A stretch of 64,000 bases of DNA from Phylloscopus collybita. Lineage: Eukaryota; Chordata; Aves; Passeriformes; Phylloscopidae. The notes below the pieces were generated by a model. It was given only the letters and a program-made list of their open reading frames with translations, did not search any database and was not told the origin of the DNA. Positions 26,079 through 39,242 of the stretch are shown piece by piece. The stretch is taken from the NCBI GenBank assembly GCA_027886175.1, contig JAJNNQ010000009.1, positions 13,179,501-13,243,500 on the forward strand, written 5' to 3'. The position numbers and the translations under genes are program-made. How positions within the stretch are numbered: the first letter of the stretch is position 1; each line of letters starts with the position of its first letter.

Positions 26079-28261
26079 TAGAACTGATTAGCATGTCCAT
26101 CATCTTCCAGTGAATGCTTTGCTGTGCACCCTTGTTCTACCTAGTGGACTTGAAACCTATTGAAATGCCACTTCCTAAATGTGGAATAACATTATTCTAA
26201 CCTTGAGTCTAAATAATTTTCATTATTATTTTTGGTGATGGCTATGATGAAGATGTCTGTTATTTTTCTGAAGAATACCATGTGCTTATTCTGGCTTTCA
26301 GTTTTTGGGAAAATACATTGAACTCCTCAAATGTTGTTTTTCTCTGGAGAAAAAAATAATTTGGCATATACAAATGACTTTGTTTCCTACCCTAGTTTAT
26401 GGACAAAAGGTTTTATCTCTGAAAAAGACAACCAGAAGCCAAGAACAAAGGCTTTTTTATTATTCACATTTGGCCTCCCAGTTAACTCTCTGTGAACAAA
26501 TATTTAACTACAACATAGGTGACTCCTGAGAAAGTGATCTGCGAAGTCTATTATACCCTCCAACTTCATAAACCCCTGTGAACTGAAATCTCTAATTCTG
26601 GACTCCTACTTCAACCTGAAACTTCAAAAGCCATGGTCCTATGTTCTTTTTCACCTTTAATGTTTCAGTGGTGCTTTTAGGGCACTCACTGGGAAATAGG
26701 GGGCATGGATTTAACACTGTACTTCCTTCTTTGGTCTGAGGAGATTTCTTCTGGAGTCTCTTTCCAAGACATTGCAATAACAGACAGGCACCACCCCCTC
26801 CTTTTAAAATTACTACTGCTATGCACAAAGAAATGCAGGAGTCTGAATTCAAAGGGCAAGAGAAGTCCTTATTCTCTGGCTTACTGCATGGTTTCCTGAA
26901 TGTCATTTTCGGCTACCACTGCCGGAAGCAGCTTTCTGTGTTCCCCCCAAGAATAAATTCAGGACTGTAAACATCATCACCTGAACCATTATCATCATTT
27001 TCTCCCAAGCCCAGCTCTGTTTGCCTTACTGCATTCCCACCATTCAGCTACACATTCCCCATCACTCCTTAAGACCCTCAACACAGAGATGAAAGCTCCA
27101 TATATTGTCCTCTATGCCTTCTCCTTCCCAAACTGGTTCTCCAAACACAATGCTCCAGCTATCTAAGGCACATCCCTATTTCAACAGCTCCCTTCCCCTC
27201 ACCTTCCCCAAATGATATTTTGCCCATGGTCTTTTCAGAAATACATGTCCCAGACTAATTTCCTGCAGGCACATGAGAAGAACAGCAGGGGAGGTCTGGG
27301 AGCTGGAGACAGCTCCACACATCAATAAGATACTGGCCAGCCAATGACAGGAGCAGCTGTGTGAAGGTTTTTACTCTGCTTTGTAAAATATCCTTGACAC
27401 AGGCAAAAATAGCAATTGTTGAGATTGTTTTTGCCTGGCTTACATGCAACACAGTGTGGGAACATCCAGCCTACTGATTCAGAATTTCATCTGGCAAAGG
27501 GCAGGATTTTTTTCCAGTCCTTGATCCTTAGGTCATGTCTGCTTCTTATCCATCAGCTTTGTGTAAAATGCATATGCAGCCTTAAGCATGAACTCCCTCC
27601 AAGCTGTTCCCTCCTGGCTAAGTGTTTAAAGTTTTTCTTCTCTGCAGAGGTTTTTCGTCCCTAGTTTAAGTCCTGTGAAAATCCATGAACTTTATTTGAG
27701 TTCACTCACTAGTACATCAGAGCAAACATCACTGTGAAGTTTCTCTTGTAGCTAACAACTGCCTTAGAGTTATCATTTGTTGCTCTGCTGTAATGTTCAG
27801 CATTCATATGCTAATCCATTTGTGGAGACTGCTGTGCCTGACTGTATGGTAAGGCTTTATCAAATGACAGCAAAATTAATAGTTTGGTTTCTGCCAATTT
27901 GATGCAAGATGTCTAAAATGAAAAGCAGACTATATATCACTGAAGAGAATTTTGGAGCATTGTTTACTTCTCTCCAAATACAATATTTTCATCTTTTTTA
28001 TGCATTACCATTGATACCACAACAGTTTCTAATTTTCCACTCCGTAAAATGAAAGACTCTTCATAAAGACTGTGTATGTGTACATGCATGTATATACATA
28101 TATGCTGATCTTTTCCCTGCTGAATAGATCTGATCATGCCATTCATATACCAGTTGAAATATCATGAACTGCAAATAAATGTAATGGCTTGGGGTTTTAA
28201 ATGAATCAGTTAATGTCAATCTGTATCACAGAGGGGAAAATGAGAACAACAATTTCTAGAT
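26079..28261. other. Non-coding stretch, no gene recognised
   Basis: Nothing with coding character was found. There is an alternating purine-pyrimidine patch (TGTATGTGTACATGCATGTA and following bases) near 28,069-28,102. Confidence 0.5.
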
Positions 28262-29055
28262 TAAAAGGCTGTGCATGCAGAGGGATCTGGACAGTCTGGA
28301 TCAGTGGGCTGAAGCCAGTTGTGTGAGGTTCAACAAGGCCAAGTACAAGGTCCTGGAACCCCAGGCAGAGCCACAGGCTGAGGGCAGAGTGCCCAGTGGC
28401 ACTGGGGGGGTGCTGGTGACAACAGCTGAACATGAGCCAGCTGTGCCCAGGTGGCCAAGAAGGCCAATGGCACCTGGCCTGTACCAGCAGTGGTGTGGCA
28501 GCAGGACCAGGACAGGGATTGTCCCCCTGTGCTGGGCACTGGTGAGGTCACATCTTGAATGTTGTGTTCAGCTCTGGAACCCCACTCCAAGAAAGACATT
28601 GAGGTGCTGGAGTGTGTCCAGGGAAGGGCAGCAGAGCTGATGAAGGGTCTGGAGCACAGGTCCTATGAAGAGCAGCTGAGGCAGTTGGGGGTGTTTAACC
28701 TGGAGGTTTGAGGGAGACCTTATCTACAACTCCCCGAAAGGAGGTGGTAGCCAGGTTGGGGTCAGTCTCTTCTCCCAAGGAACAAGTGACAGGATGAAAG
28801 GAAATAATGTCAGGTTGTGGCACTGGCGGTTTAGATGGGGTAGCAGAAAATCTTTCTTCACAGAAGGGGTTGACTAACATTTGAACAGGCTGCCCAGGAA
28901 AGAGGCAGAGTCATCATCCCTGGAAGTGTTCAAGAAACCTGTGGATTTTACATTGTTTAGTGATGAACATGGTGATGGTGTTAGGTGGATGGCTGGACTT
29001 GATAATCCAGTCTTAAAGGTCTTTTCCAACCTTAATGGTTCTATGAGTCTATGAT
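28262..29055 (+). mobile_element. CR1 LINE 3' fragment
   Basis: About 0.8 kb of CR1 in sense. It starts in the ORF2 region (GCAGAGGGATCTGGACAGTC…GTTCAACAAGGCCAAGTACA) and runs to the 3' UTR and tail (TTTCCAACCTTAATGGTTCT, then ATGAGTCTATGA). The reading frame is broken, so it is an inactive, 5'-truncated copy. A neighbouring open frame (CVRFNKAKYKVL) is a remnant of CR1 coding sequence and not a host gene. Confidence 0.92.
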
Positions 29056-30185
29056 TCACTGTAAACGAAAAGATAGACTGCATTTCACAGATACTTTTCT
29101 CAATCACACATTCTATTTCTTCTTTTTCCCCCCACAGAAACCAGTGGATTCTGATTTCCTTGAATGCTGTAAATTAACTCTGAAGGAATGGACAGCTCCA
29201 ACAAAAAAACCCACACATTTTCTGAGAAGACAGCAAAGGAGCTAGAAAAAACAGCTTGACTTGTAGGTTCTCACCTGACCCATGATTGACTCTCTGCTAA
29301 TGCAACACTAATTTAAGACACCTTTATATATCAGGTACTTCAATTACTCAGCATGTCACTGTTTGTACAGTTGATTTTCTTTAGTGTCTCAGTATACAGT
29401 GAGACAGAGAAATCTTTCCATCCAATAGTTTGTGAAAACACCCAAATACTCTATATATAAGGATTTAACCAATTTTCTTGAAAGGTATTGCAATACAGTT
29501 CCTTGGATATGGCAGCCCAGGCGAGGCTTAAAAAACTCGACCTGTTAGCAGCCTATTCACACTCCACCATCCCCTGCAGGGCAGGGCAGCTGCCTGGTTC
29601 CACCTGAACCATTAGGGTGAAGTGTTTATTTGTGCTGTTTCCAAGAGGCACTGAAGCTGCCATCCTTTCTGCAGCTTCAGCAAATTTGTGCTGCGGTTAT
29701 TTAAACTGGAGATTCATTTGCTACCATAAGGGCAAATTTCAAAATGAAGTGAAGGTGTAAGCTTTATCCTCACTACAGGCACATGCCTCTAGCACAGACT
29801 AACTCCCTCCAGACAGAGGGCTTTTATCTGTAAAGCTTATATAGGGCCCAAAGACAAAATAAACTATGCAATCAAAGGTCTTTGCATTGAAAAAATCCAG
29901 ATTATTTTTTCACGTGTCAACATTTGGCCCCAAAAAGCTGATATTTACCAGTTACACTATGTCAGTCTACAGCTACTTACTTGAAAGACATACAGCAACA
30001 TGTACAGTGCCCAGAAAAAGCTGCAACCTGACAGACTTTCCTCCTTGCCTCCTACATGGATTTTGGTAATGCAGAAACTCCAGGTTGAGGTCTGCACCTC
30101 TGCCTGCGCATGATGCATCACAGTGTCACACTTATTTGCATATTCAGAGCCATTTGAATGTGACTAGAGTGTCTTATCTTTCCAG
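29056..30185. other. Upstream flank or 5' intron of C1QTNF7
   Basis: No coding exon was seen. The stretch ends in a clear splice acceptor (GTCTTATCTTTCCAG) at 30,185, so at least its 3' part is intron of C1QTNF7 and one or more non-coding exons must lie further upstream. An octamer-like ATTTGCAT at 30,134-30,141 is noted without further support. Confidence 0.6.
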
Positions 30186-30193
30186 ATCTGAGA

Positions 30194-30431
30194 ATGTTTG
30201 TGTTGCTGTACATTACAAGTTTTGCCATCTACACAAGCGAACAACCTCTTCAAAGCCAGACCAAAGGAGAAAATTACTACACCAGATATATCTGTAGCAT
30301 CCCAGGTTTGCCAGGCCCTGCTGGCCCCCCTGGAGCCAGCGGATCCCCAGGACCACATGGACGCATTGGTCTTCCAGGAAGAGATGGTAGAGATGGCAGG
30401 AAGGGAGAAAAAGGTGAAAAAGGGAGTGCAG
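30194..30431 (+). CDS. C1QTNF7: C1QTNF7 coding exon 1 (signal peptide and start of collagen domain)
   Basis: First coding exon of complement C1q/TNF-related protein 7 (CTRP7), a secreted adipokine-like protein that forms trimers through a collagen stalk and a globular C1q head. The acceptor AG is at 30,184-30,185, eight bases of 5' UTR follow, and the ATG is at 30,194. The 79 codons plus one base encode a hydrophobic signal peptide (residues 1 to about 16, [14 protein letters not shown]), a short linker with Cys34, and the start of an unbroken Gly-X-Y repeat from Gly38. The donor (GCAG|GTATTG) falls inside Gly80, phase 1, and joins exactly in frame to the exon at 31,252. The protein is very close to human C1QTNF7 by memory, including the [20 protein letters not shown] stretch. 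The longer open frame running on into the CTAT microsatellite is intron. Confidence 0.96.
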
Positions 30432-31251
30432 GTATTGAATATTTGTGTAACTTAACACAGTGGCACAAGAAAGCAAGACTTTTCATCATTACTGTTCTAT
30501 CTATCTATCTGTCTGTCTATCTATCTATCTATCTATCTATTTACCTATCCATCTATCTATCTCTATCAATCTATGTATATATAGATGTATCTATACATAT
30601 ATCTATATATTTATGATGAATGTGTGTGCCTGTGTGGGTTTAAGTGTGATGCATATATAAATATAGTTGGAGAAAGAAAGTATGCACACATATTTTAGAT
30701 ATATCTAATATGCACATACTTATCTCAGTGTAAAGAAATGTCAATGCACAACCTTTCTTCACACAGATGCTAAAAAATTTAGGAAGAATGAAGTATGTGT
30801 GGTGTCAAATAAATAGTCTCACCTGTGCCATTAGCCAGGCATAAAAGATCAGCAGGTGCTTAGGTATGCATTAAAATGCTCTATTTGTAGGAAATACTTA
30901 ATGCACAAGTATAACTATGTAGGTAGTCATGCTGCTGTCCTTGCCATCAGCAATGCCTGTAGTTCAGGCAGCAATAGACTGATTACATATAAAATTCTTT
31001 AATGTGTAATCAAGACACATGAAGGTATGCAGGAATATAGAATCAAAGGAACTGCAGGCTGTGAAGTCTGGTCATTTGTTCCAAACTGGTATTGCTTTTG
31101 CAATCTTACTAGAAAATTTTGAAAGTATCTCTAGAGTATTTTGAAATTCTGACCCTGTTTTTCTTGTTTGTTCAGGCACACACAGTAGCCCATACAATCA
31201 TTTACTGAGGTGACATGTGCAACGATTAACTAACTTAAAATGTTTTTGAAG
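30432..31251 (+). other. C1QTNF7: C1QTNF7 intron between the coding exons
   Basis: An 820-bp GT-AG intron (GTATTG … TTTTTGAAG). It contains a CTAT microsatellite beginning 65 bp after the donor. Nothing else was recognised in it. Confidence 0.93.
30497..30613 (+). repeat. (CTAT)n compound microsatellite in C1QTNF7 intron
   Basis: Runs of CTAT interrupted by CTGT, TTAC and CCAT units, then a TATATAGATGTATCTATACA tail. It produces the 'SIYLSIYL' open frames, which are not protein coding. Confidence 0.95.
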
Positions 31252-31883
31252 GTTTAAGAGGAAAGACTGGGCCACTAGGACCAGCTGGAGAGAAAGGAGA
31301 CCAAGGTGAGTCTGGTAAGAAAGGACCTGAAGGATTGACTGGTGCCAAAGGTGACGTAGGTCCAGCTGGACCACCTGGACCTAAGGGAGATAAAGGAGAC
31401 CGAGGAGAGCCAGGTGCACCAGGGGTCTGCAAGTGTGGAAAGATAGTGCTGAAATCTGCCTTTTCTGTCGGCATCACCACGAGCTACCCAGAGGAAAGAT
31501 TACCAATTGTATTCAATAAAGTCCTCTTCAATGAGGGGGAGCATTACAACCCATCCACAGGAAAGTTCATTTGTGCCATCCCAGGGATTTATTATTTTTC
31601 TTATGATATCACCTTGGCAAACAAGCATCTTGCAATTGGGCTGGTTCACAACGGGAAGTACCGGATCAAGACCTTTGACGCAAACACCGGCAACCACGAT
31701 GTAGCTTCTGGGTCCACAGTGATCTACCTTCAGCCAGAAGATGAAGTATGGCTTGAAATCTTCTACACTGACCAAAACGGTCTCTTTTCTGATCCAACGT
31801 GGGCAGACAGTTTGTTTTCTGGATTTCTCTTATACGTTGATACAGATTACCTTGATGCTTTATCAGATGAGGATGAGCTCTGA
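31252..31883 (+). CDS. C1QTNF7: C1QTNF7 coding exon 2 (collagen stalk and C1q head), stop codon
   Basis: Last exon of C1QTNF7. It continues the collagen domain to Gly137 (33 uninterrupted Gly-X-Y triplets from Gly38 over the two exons), then has VCKCG (Cys139 and Cys141, probably used in disulfide-linked oligomers), and then the globular C1q/TNF-like domain from about residue 143 to 280. The C1q core is readable as [33 protein letters not shown], the [15 protein letters not shown] beta-strand motif, [19 protein letters not shown] and SLFSGFLLY. The protein ends with an acidic EDEL tail and TGA at 31,881-31,883. The joined exons give 289 residues, the same length as the human protein. C1q-family globular heads bind metal ions and receptors; CTRP7 itself has been linked to metabolic regulation, but its receptor cannot be read from here. 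Confidence 0.97.
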
Positions 31884-32663
31884 AGCAGATGTCAAATGAG
31901 ACTCAAACTGGAGGCCCCAGCACAGTATTTTATTCAGCTGTGTGAGGAAAACAAGGTTGAAATGAAAAATAAAATATGGGAGTTCATTCTTGTTTTGTTT
32001 GGAACCAAATCTGAGCTCATAAGGATGTTTCTAGAGTTTAGGATGGATTTTTTTAATGAACAGCAGGGATATCAAGATGAACTGTAATTAAAAAAAAGAC
32101 TGCATCACTCCAGGACTGACTATTCCTTAAAATCACATTTGTAATACTATTTAAACAAATTTAAGATACTGTACATTGAATTCTATATAAAATGTAGTAA
32201 GTTGCAATTTTGAATGGCTATTTTGTATGTTACATTAAAGTAAAATTGAACAATTCACTGCACTATCATTTTTGGTCACTTTAAAACAGGGAATACATTA
32301 AAAACAGACAGGAGAGGAATGATTGTTTCAGGCTGCCACTGCACAGGTCACAAGAACAATCCCATCTGATACTTACACCAATACATGTCACTCATAACTA
32401 ACCAACCTCCAAATAAGTACATGAAGATTTGCACTAGATGAGGACTACTCAATAGCAGCCATAAAAGACTAGAAAAAAGCTATCAAACATATAAAGAAAT
32501 TAAAAACTGAAGATCTGAAAACCTGGAGATAGTCAGTATTCAGTGGGTATTTTCAGTGTAATTCCAAGTGTCTTTGCTATTCTTTAAATGCTATCTACTG
32601 TCCTTATGAGAAATGTGGAAAAAAAGTATAAACTTTTTGCTGAAAATAATAAAAATAAATAAA
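31884..32663 (+). other. C1QTNF7: C1QTNF7 3' UTR with candidate poly(A) signals
   Basis: Non-coding sequence after the stop. Candidate polyadenylation signals are AATAAA at 31,968-31,973, ATTAAA at 32,234-32,239, and overlapping AATAAA copies at 32,648-32,663. Which is used cannot be told from sequence; the 3' end of the exon is therefore approximate. Confidence 0.6.
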
Positions 32664-35600
32664 CTTTTTGCTTTGAGGATGCCCAAACATGACAGGACAG
32701 TAATCACTAATCAGAGAAATTATACAAAACAAAGTGAGTCACATGATTAAAGCAGATGTTTCAATGTGGCCAAATGCAATGATAAAAATTTAGGTCACAC
32801 ACAAGATGAAAAACTGCATTCAGCAAATCAATGAATTTGGAAAAGGTACATGAGACCTCATGGATTATCAGCTAAACAGGAGTAATAAAAGTAAGCTGTT
32901 GCTACTGCCCTTTGGATGCACTATAAATGGAACTAAAAGTAGAGATGAATAGTGGTTACCTAGGAGGCAATTACTTCTGTCAGTGTTTCAAAAAATTACT
33001 TAAATATTGCAAAAAAACGTTTCTACTTCTATTACACAAGAGAGGTAACAAAGTCAATTCACTTTTCCTGTCAGTGAAGTTAAGGGGTGATTGAATCACC
33101 ATCTGCACTCATCTGGAGATAAAACATCTGGTAGTACCTGGCACTTCCTTCTATCAGATAGGAACAAGCAAGGTCCTTTGGTGGGAAATCGTATCAATCC
33201 TCATTGGAAATGAGGAATTCATTTTACCAGTGGCAGCAACCAATCATTGTAAAAATACCTAGGAACATCACAAGTTCTCCAGCATTCAACAACAATCAAA
33301 ACTGGCAATCTTTCATTGGGTTCTCTTAATTTACAATCTTTTATTCATCCCAGATTTACAGAGACCTGCTATTTCTAAGTTATTCAGATAATGTTAAATG
33401 TTAGTGGTCTGTGTTGCTCAGCTCTTGAACCCACTTTAGTCATGACCAAGGCTGAAGGAAATTTCTAGGTTTTTTCCATGTACTTGACAGATTAAGAAAG
33501 TTACAACCAGACAAAATAACACAAAAATGCTGCTGAGGTTGCAGAACTGGCACGATGGTTATGCAGGGAACATCAGTCTGTGCCCACGCCCTCACTTCCT
33601 CCCACATCAGCATTCATGGCTGAGTATGACTGCTGCTTTATGCAGTGAACAGGTGCAAAGCCCTGACCACAAATCAAACTGGCAATGCTTGTACAACCAT
33701 TATTTTACTTGACAGTGAAAGATGTCTGATAGAAGACAATAGTAGATTATTTTTCTAACTAGACATCTAATTTATTAGCGTCACACAAGGGCTGCTTTCT
33801 GTGAAAAATATGGAAGAGAACACTTGGAGATTTGGTTTATCACCCTGCTGCACAATCATTTATACATCTGCAAATTAAGGACAATATGAGTGCAAAATGC
33901 AGTCCAATCATCATTTACAATTATGATTGATGCTGATGCTTCACAGCCATCAGTGCCTATCTGAGGCACAAAGACCACAGCATTGCTCAGTACTGCCTGC
34001 ACTGAATTCCACAGGACAGAACAAGGATCATAGTGAGCCCATGACTTCCAGGAAGCATTATTCAGTAAATTCATAGGACTGGACCCAGAATATATATCAT
34101 GCAGCAAAAGCAACTAATAGAAGGCTTTAATTAGATGATTGTTTTATAAAAGATGAAAATAGGTGTATGACATTTGAATCAGTATAAAGTTTATGTTAGC
34201 AGTAACAAATCAGTTTTATTAGAATTAGAAACTCTGATAACCCAGCCTTAAGGAAAGAGTATGACTGATTTTCTCCAGACTACAAAAATGTATTGTAGTT
34301 ATAATACATCTGGAAGTTTTCAGACAAAACTATTTTTTTCTCAATTAAACAGAGAAAATATACAGCTTTATAGTGAAATATTCCTGGTTGCAATCCTAAC
34401 TATAAGCAAACTGCTCCCATGTAAAAATCTGTAAAAATGAATCCAATATAAAAGAAGTATTTAAACCACACCCATGTTGAAAATGACACCATGGGAATAA
34501 GTAAACCAAGAGTTATTGCTTTCCTTTTCTTAGCAATTTTGGATTTATGTCTGTATAATGATAGAAAAGTAACTTTAGTTTCCCAAAGTTTTCCCATTTG
34601 GATTCTATACTTTTTTGAACAGTTTAATATTTTGGCATGAAGAGTTAAAAATAAGTAATTCTGTTGGATTATTTCTACAGGTTCTGACTGTAGACAAGAA
34701 GACTACTTCTACTACACATATGGACAACATATGTATACAAGTACCATGTATCCCTGCTCTCGTTAAGGGTCTCAAGACATTTTCCTAAAGTAAATCATTG
34801 CTATTGCTAGTATATTATTTGAATATATATCAAATTTGATGACATGTTATTGCATTTGGGGTATTTATCTGTCTAAATTTGAATTTATATGGAAAATATC
34901 TTGGGCTGCTGTCTTCCCACGATTCACACCAGTACATGGGGAGGTCTGGTTGGTTTCAAAACAAAGAGCAAGATTTCCTCATGATCAAATTTGAAATTAA
35001 TCAATGACTTCTACACAATATATTGGTCATTCTACACGTGCTATAACGACATATAAAATTAGGTATCCAGATCAAATTAGTCATCTATACTTTGCCTACA
35101 GCCCACAGAGAGAAATAAGTGTCACCAGGAGAAACTCCCAGGAGGAAGCATGTCTTTACTGCAGTACCAACTCTTGGGCTTCCTGATCAAGGCTGCAAGA
35201 ACTCATATAAACCTCAATCCATCAGGAAACCGTCAAACAATATTAGGAACATCAGTATTCCTGAGATTCTTAAGTAAAAGTATACATATATTTACTCGGG
35301 ATATATGTATGTAAAGATAAATAAGTAAAAATAAAGTTATTTGAAACAAAACAGCTCTCCACAGTCTTCTATTCTTTCAGACTTTCTTTATACTTGGTAA
35401 AGTGACATTAAGGAAGTAGTTAGTCACATGTTCCACTGCTGAATATTTTTAACCTAGGTAATTAACTAAACATTTATCTACATTTTCAAATTTTTATGAG
35501 TATGTCACATAGAATAAATACTTTTACTTTCTTGACTACTGGTATTCATGTTGATATGGTTAGGCTGTTATACAATTTTTTCAGGAGCAATAGGTTCTCA

Positions 35601-38600
35601 ATGTTCTACAATGCTGAGACAATATAGAGGAAAAAGTTACTAATGGACATGATACCTGAGAACATTATTTACCTTCCTCAAATCTTTTTAACTCTACCTA
35701 AAACCCTTCAAGTACTATTAGGATAAGCAAAAACATACAAAACTGGAAGCAACTTACTTAATTTCCTACCAAGTAGGTTACATTAGTTGTTGCAGCTCAT
35801 TTGATGCTTTATTTACCTTCCACAGGTCACCCACTAGGTTCCGTTCATATTCATTCACTAAGATATTTACTGAATAAATTAGTTTTCACTGATTGATTTA
35901 TTTGTTGATTTATTTATCCATTGGCAGGTAATTCATGTTCACAATAATTATACTAATGCTGTACTTAGCAGTGTAGTCAGCAGGAACTTCAGTTGTATGT
36001 GGAAATGGGGTTTGCTTTGGATACATCTCTCAGTAGCTGATGAGTCCCATCCAAGAAATAACACATGATAGTAAACAGGAAAAAAAGAGTTGAGAAAGCA
36101 ATATACCACTATCTTTACCAATGAGTAATGCTTTCAAGAAACAATTTATTCCTTTCAGTATAAACTATCTAGACTTCAGCTCAGAGAGCATTTAGAGGTC
36201 ATATACATTTTTCTGTAACTCCTTGAGTCAACAGTCCCAACTGAGATTACGTCAGCATTTCTGAATTTCAGAGGCATAATTCTTCCTCACATCCACAGAA
36301 GAAATTTCAAAACACTGTCACAAAATCCTCAGTCACTGATACCTGGTTTTGTCCTAGCTGCATACATCAGATCAATTCATGAAAGTTACTACCTAAGGGA
36401 AAAGAATAATTAATTAGGCATACTATCCATGTATCTTTTAATAGCAAATATTCACTAAGAGAATATTTGGATTATTTGTCTCATATTCCTTAATTCTGAG
36501 TATAATTTCGGTATAATTTTGGAAGCTACTCACTGGAAGAGGTGTAAGGTGACTTTTCCTCCATGCAGATTGTTCTTGCAGCAGCAAGTATTAGTGTAAA
36601 ATTTCTCTTACCTGACTTTAATTTCTAAAGTTCAAAGATCAGCATGTAGATTAAATTAGTTGTGGGCTTTCTTGTTACCAGTGAAAAGAAATAGGTGGGG
36701 TAAATCTCTGTTTGGATGACCCTGTATTAGAGACTTACATTAAGAAAGAAGGAATCAGGAGGTACATCATCTGTATCTAACTTACTAACTTAGGTTAGCT
36801 TTTAACTTTGAGATGGCAACAGTTAAATAAGATGTCTGCTCTTCAAGAACAATCTGCTAAGTGGAAAAATTGGCATAATTTAATTTGGCTATTTATATGT
36901 CTCAAAATTAGAAAGATGTGAATTTTTGAGAACAGAGAAGTACCCTGATAATGATGGAAGTGTCCTCTAGGCAGATCTTCCATAGAGTATTGCTCAAGTT
37001 TCTCCTGGGACAACTTCAACTGATGTAATTGGCTGGTCTCCAGAAAATTTTGCCATCTATTAAGATTGGCTAGCCATTCTCTCATGATTTTATATACTTT
37101 AAGTATATAAAAAGTATTGAAAATTTTAAGGATAATTCAATGAATCCTGAAGTGATTCTACTTACACCAAAGTATAAAATAATAAATTTGTTTCTTTTCA
37201 GCTTTAAAGAGCCTGTCCTAAATCCTAAATCCAATACAAAATATAAGGCAGAATTCATAAAATCATCTGTGGTAGAATACTCTTGTCTATGGCATCTTAA
37301 CAAAGGGACAAAAATACTGAATTCTTGAAAAATATAAATGAACCACGGTTCTCAATGGGCTCTTAGGTGAATTTTTTGCAAGAAGATGGTGAGATTTTTA
37401 GAAATGAGTGAATTGCATGAAGGAAATATACCAGAAGTGATTTTTCTTCCATCACTTTTAATGAAGTGTTATCTCTAGGCCCAGAAGAAAGCGAAAAGGA
37501 CTTAAAACTTCTGAGCTGAACAACAATCTCTTTCATTTTCTGAAAACTTTGCCTTCCACTGATGTTGATTTCACTTCCATGCACCACCTGCATTCATGCA
37601 CATTCTATCAGATGTTCTGATGTGTGAACACAGACTTCTTAACTGCATGTGACAAATTACAGGAAATGTTATTTTTGATTTCTATCATGTTGGAATAAGG
37701 TGTGATCAGTTTAAAAATAAAAAAGGGTGAGAAGTTTGTTCTTTCTTATTTGTAAACCTCCTAAAACTGGGATCACTGTAGGGTTGCACATAATACCTAA
37801 ATTCCTATTCTGAGAACACAGCAACATGTACTCTTATTTTGTAAATGCTGTATGTGGCTTGTAACATTTGCTGTTTCCCTTCTGTTGATTTTACAAATTT
37901 TGACTTTGATTCTAGGCAGGCAATAACAGGTGTATACGGTAAAACAAACCTTATATTATCCTCAAAGCCTGAGAAATAACTACATTGTTCATCGTCAACC
38001 ATTGAGTTTTAAAATGTTTTAACTCTGAACAAGGGGCCTATGATGCCCCTGCCCACTCCTGGGTCATCCTGCATCGTGGGCACCACACGCTGCCATCTCC
38101 TCTGCCTGTTCTAAAAGCCAGCCTTGGCCACCACTGACAAAACAGCGATTAATGGCCAAGTGTGACAGTGTCATACCTTGAAGTTTTCCCCTCAAAGCAG
38201 AGAAGCTCACACCACCTCATGTGGAGCACTGTCTGCTGCCCAGTGTAATCAATGGCATTAGGCTAGCCTTTGTTTTTGTAATGCTGACCGAGATCAATGA
38301 GTTGTTCTCCACCCCAGGAACATGTGGTTCAGATTCTGTGTGTCTCCTGTGAACAGTCATTGTACTGACATGTGTTCTTAAGCAGCTTTTCATCCTATTA
38401 AGCAAAGGTTCCTGACTACTCCTTTAGGGTCTCATGGTAATGTTCCTTACATAAATGCTGTTCAGATTTGTCCATTATTTAAAGTGTTTGTACAACTGTC
38501 TCTGATACTGGAGCATATTTTTCAGACACACACTTATTAGCAAAACAAGATCTTGATCCTGAGTTCTTGCCAAAATTTTGTATGCAGTTTCACCCACTGG

Positions 38601-39222
38601 AACATTTCCATAGTCCCACATGCAGTGATTCTTTGCAGATAATAGAGATGTGTGCAGTGCATGTTACCCTAGGAAACCTCCTATTACATACCTTTCTCTT
38701 TCCTAAAGGCTTTTGTCATGACAGACATTTCTAGCTATGACAGTTCCTCTTTCCACAATTAAAAATGCATACTCCTAATCTCCTTTTTACTTCTTCCCAT
38801 GGTTTCCTTCTTAGTATAGTATTCAGAAAGGAGAAGCAATTTATCCATCTCTTTTCATGTGATTCCAACTACTAAAACTTTGCAATAATAGACCTTCAGA
38901 TGTTATAGGGACTGATTATTTACAGACAAATATAAATAGGTCAAATAACTCCATTTAGATTCTCCATTTTGTTTATTCTGATCATACTAAAGATACTAAT
39001 ACACATGTTAACATAAGAAATTATTTTGTTAACAATTCAGTGCAGTAGAAGATACTCCTCTCCAGACTTGACAGGAAAGTTATAAATCCCTTTGTAGCTA
39101 CAAAAACTAGGGTTGGTATATAAGACAATCCACATTTCCACAAACCATCTCACAGTGTGGCATTTCTGCCATTCCTAGTATCAGCATAAGCTGGTCGTGA
39201 AACTATCATAGACTTTATGTCC

Positions 39223-39242
39223 TTTTTTTTTTTTTTTTTTTT
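39223..39242 (+). repeat. T20 homopolymer
   Basis: Twenty consecutive T residues. It is a likely site of length variation or sequencing error. Confidence 0.95.

Noticed and set aside
28275..28640. A 121-codon plus-strand open frame
   Set aside because: It lies entirely within a CR1 fragment.
30134..30141. Octamer ATTTGCAT before C1QTNF7 exon 1
   Set aside because: A single 8-mer within an intron just upstream of an acceptor is expected by chance and is not evidence of a promoter.
30432..30660. Open frame continuing from C1QTNF7 exon 1 into serine/tyrosine/isoleucine/leucine repeats
   Set aside because: It passes a good splice donor and runs into a CTAT microsatellite; the true protein continues at 31,252 with collagen sequence.
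37140..37328. A frame starting MNP that might be the missing CC2D2A leader
   Set aside because: After the first three residues nothing resembles the human N-terminus, and there is no CpG island or compatible donor.
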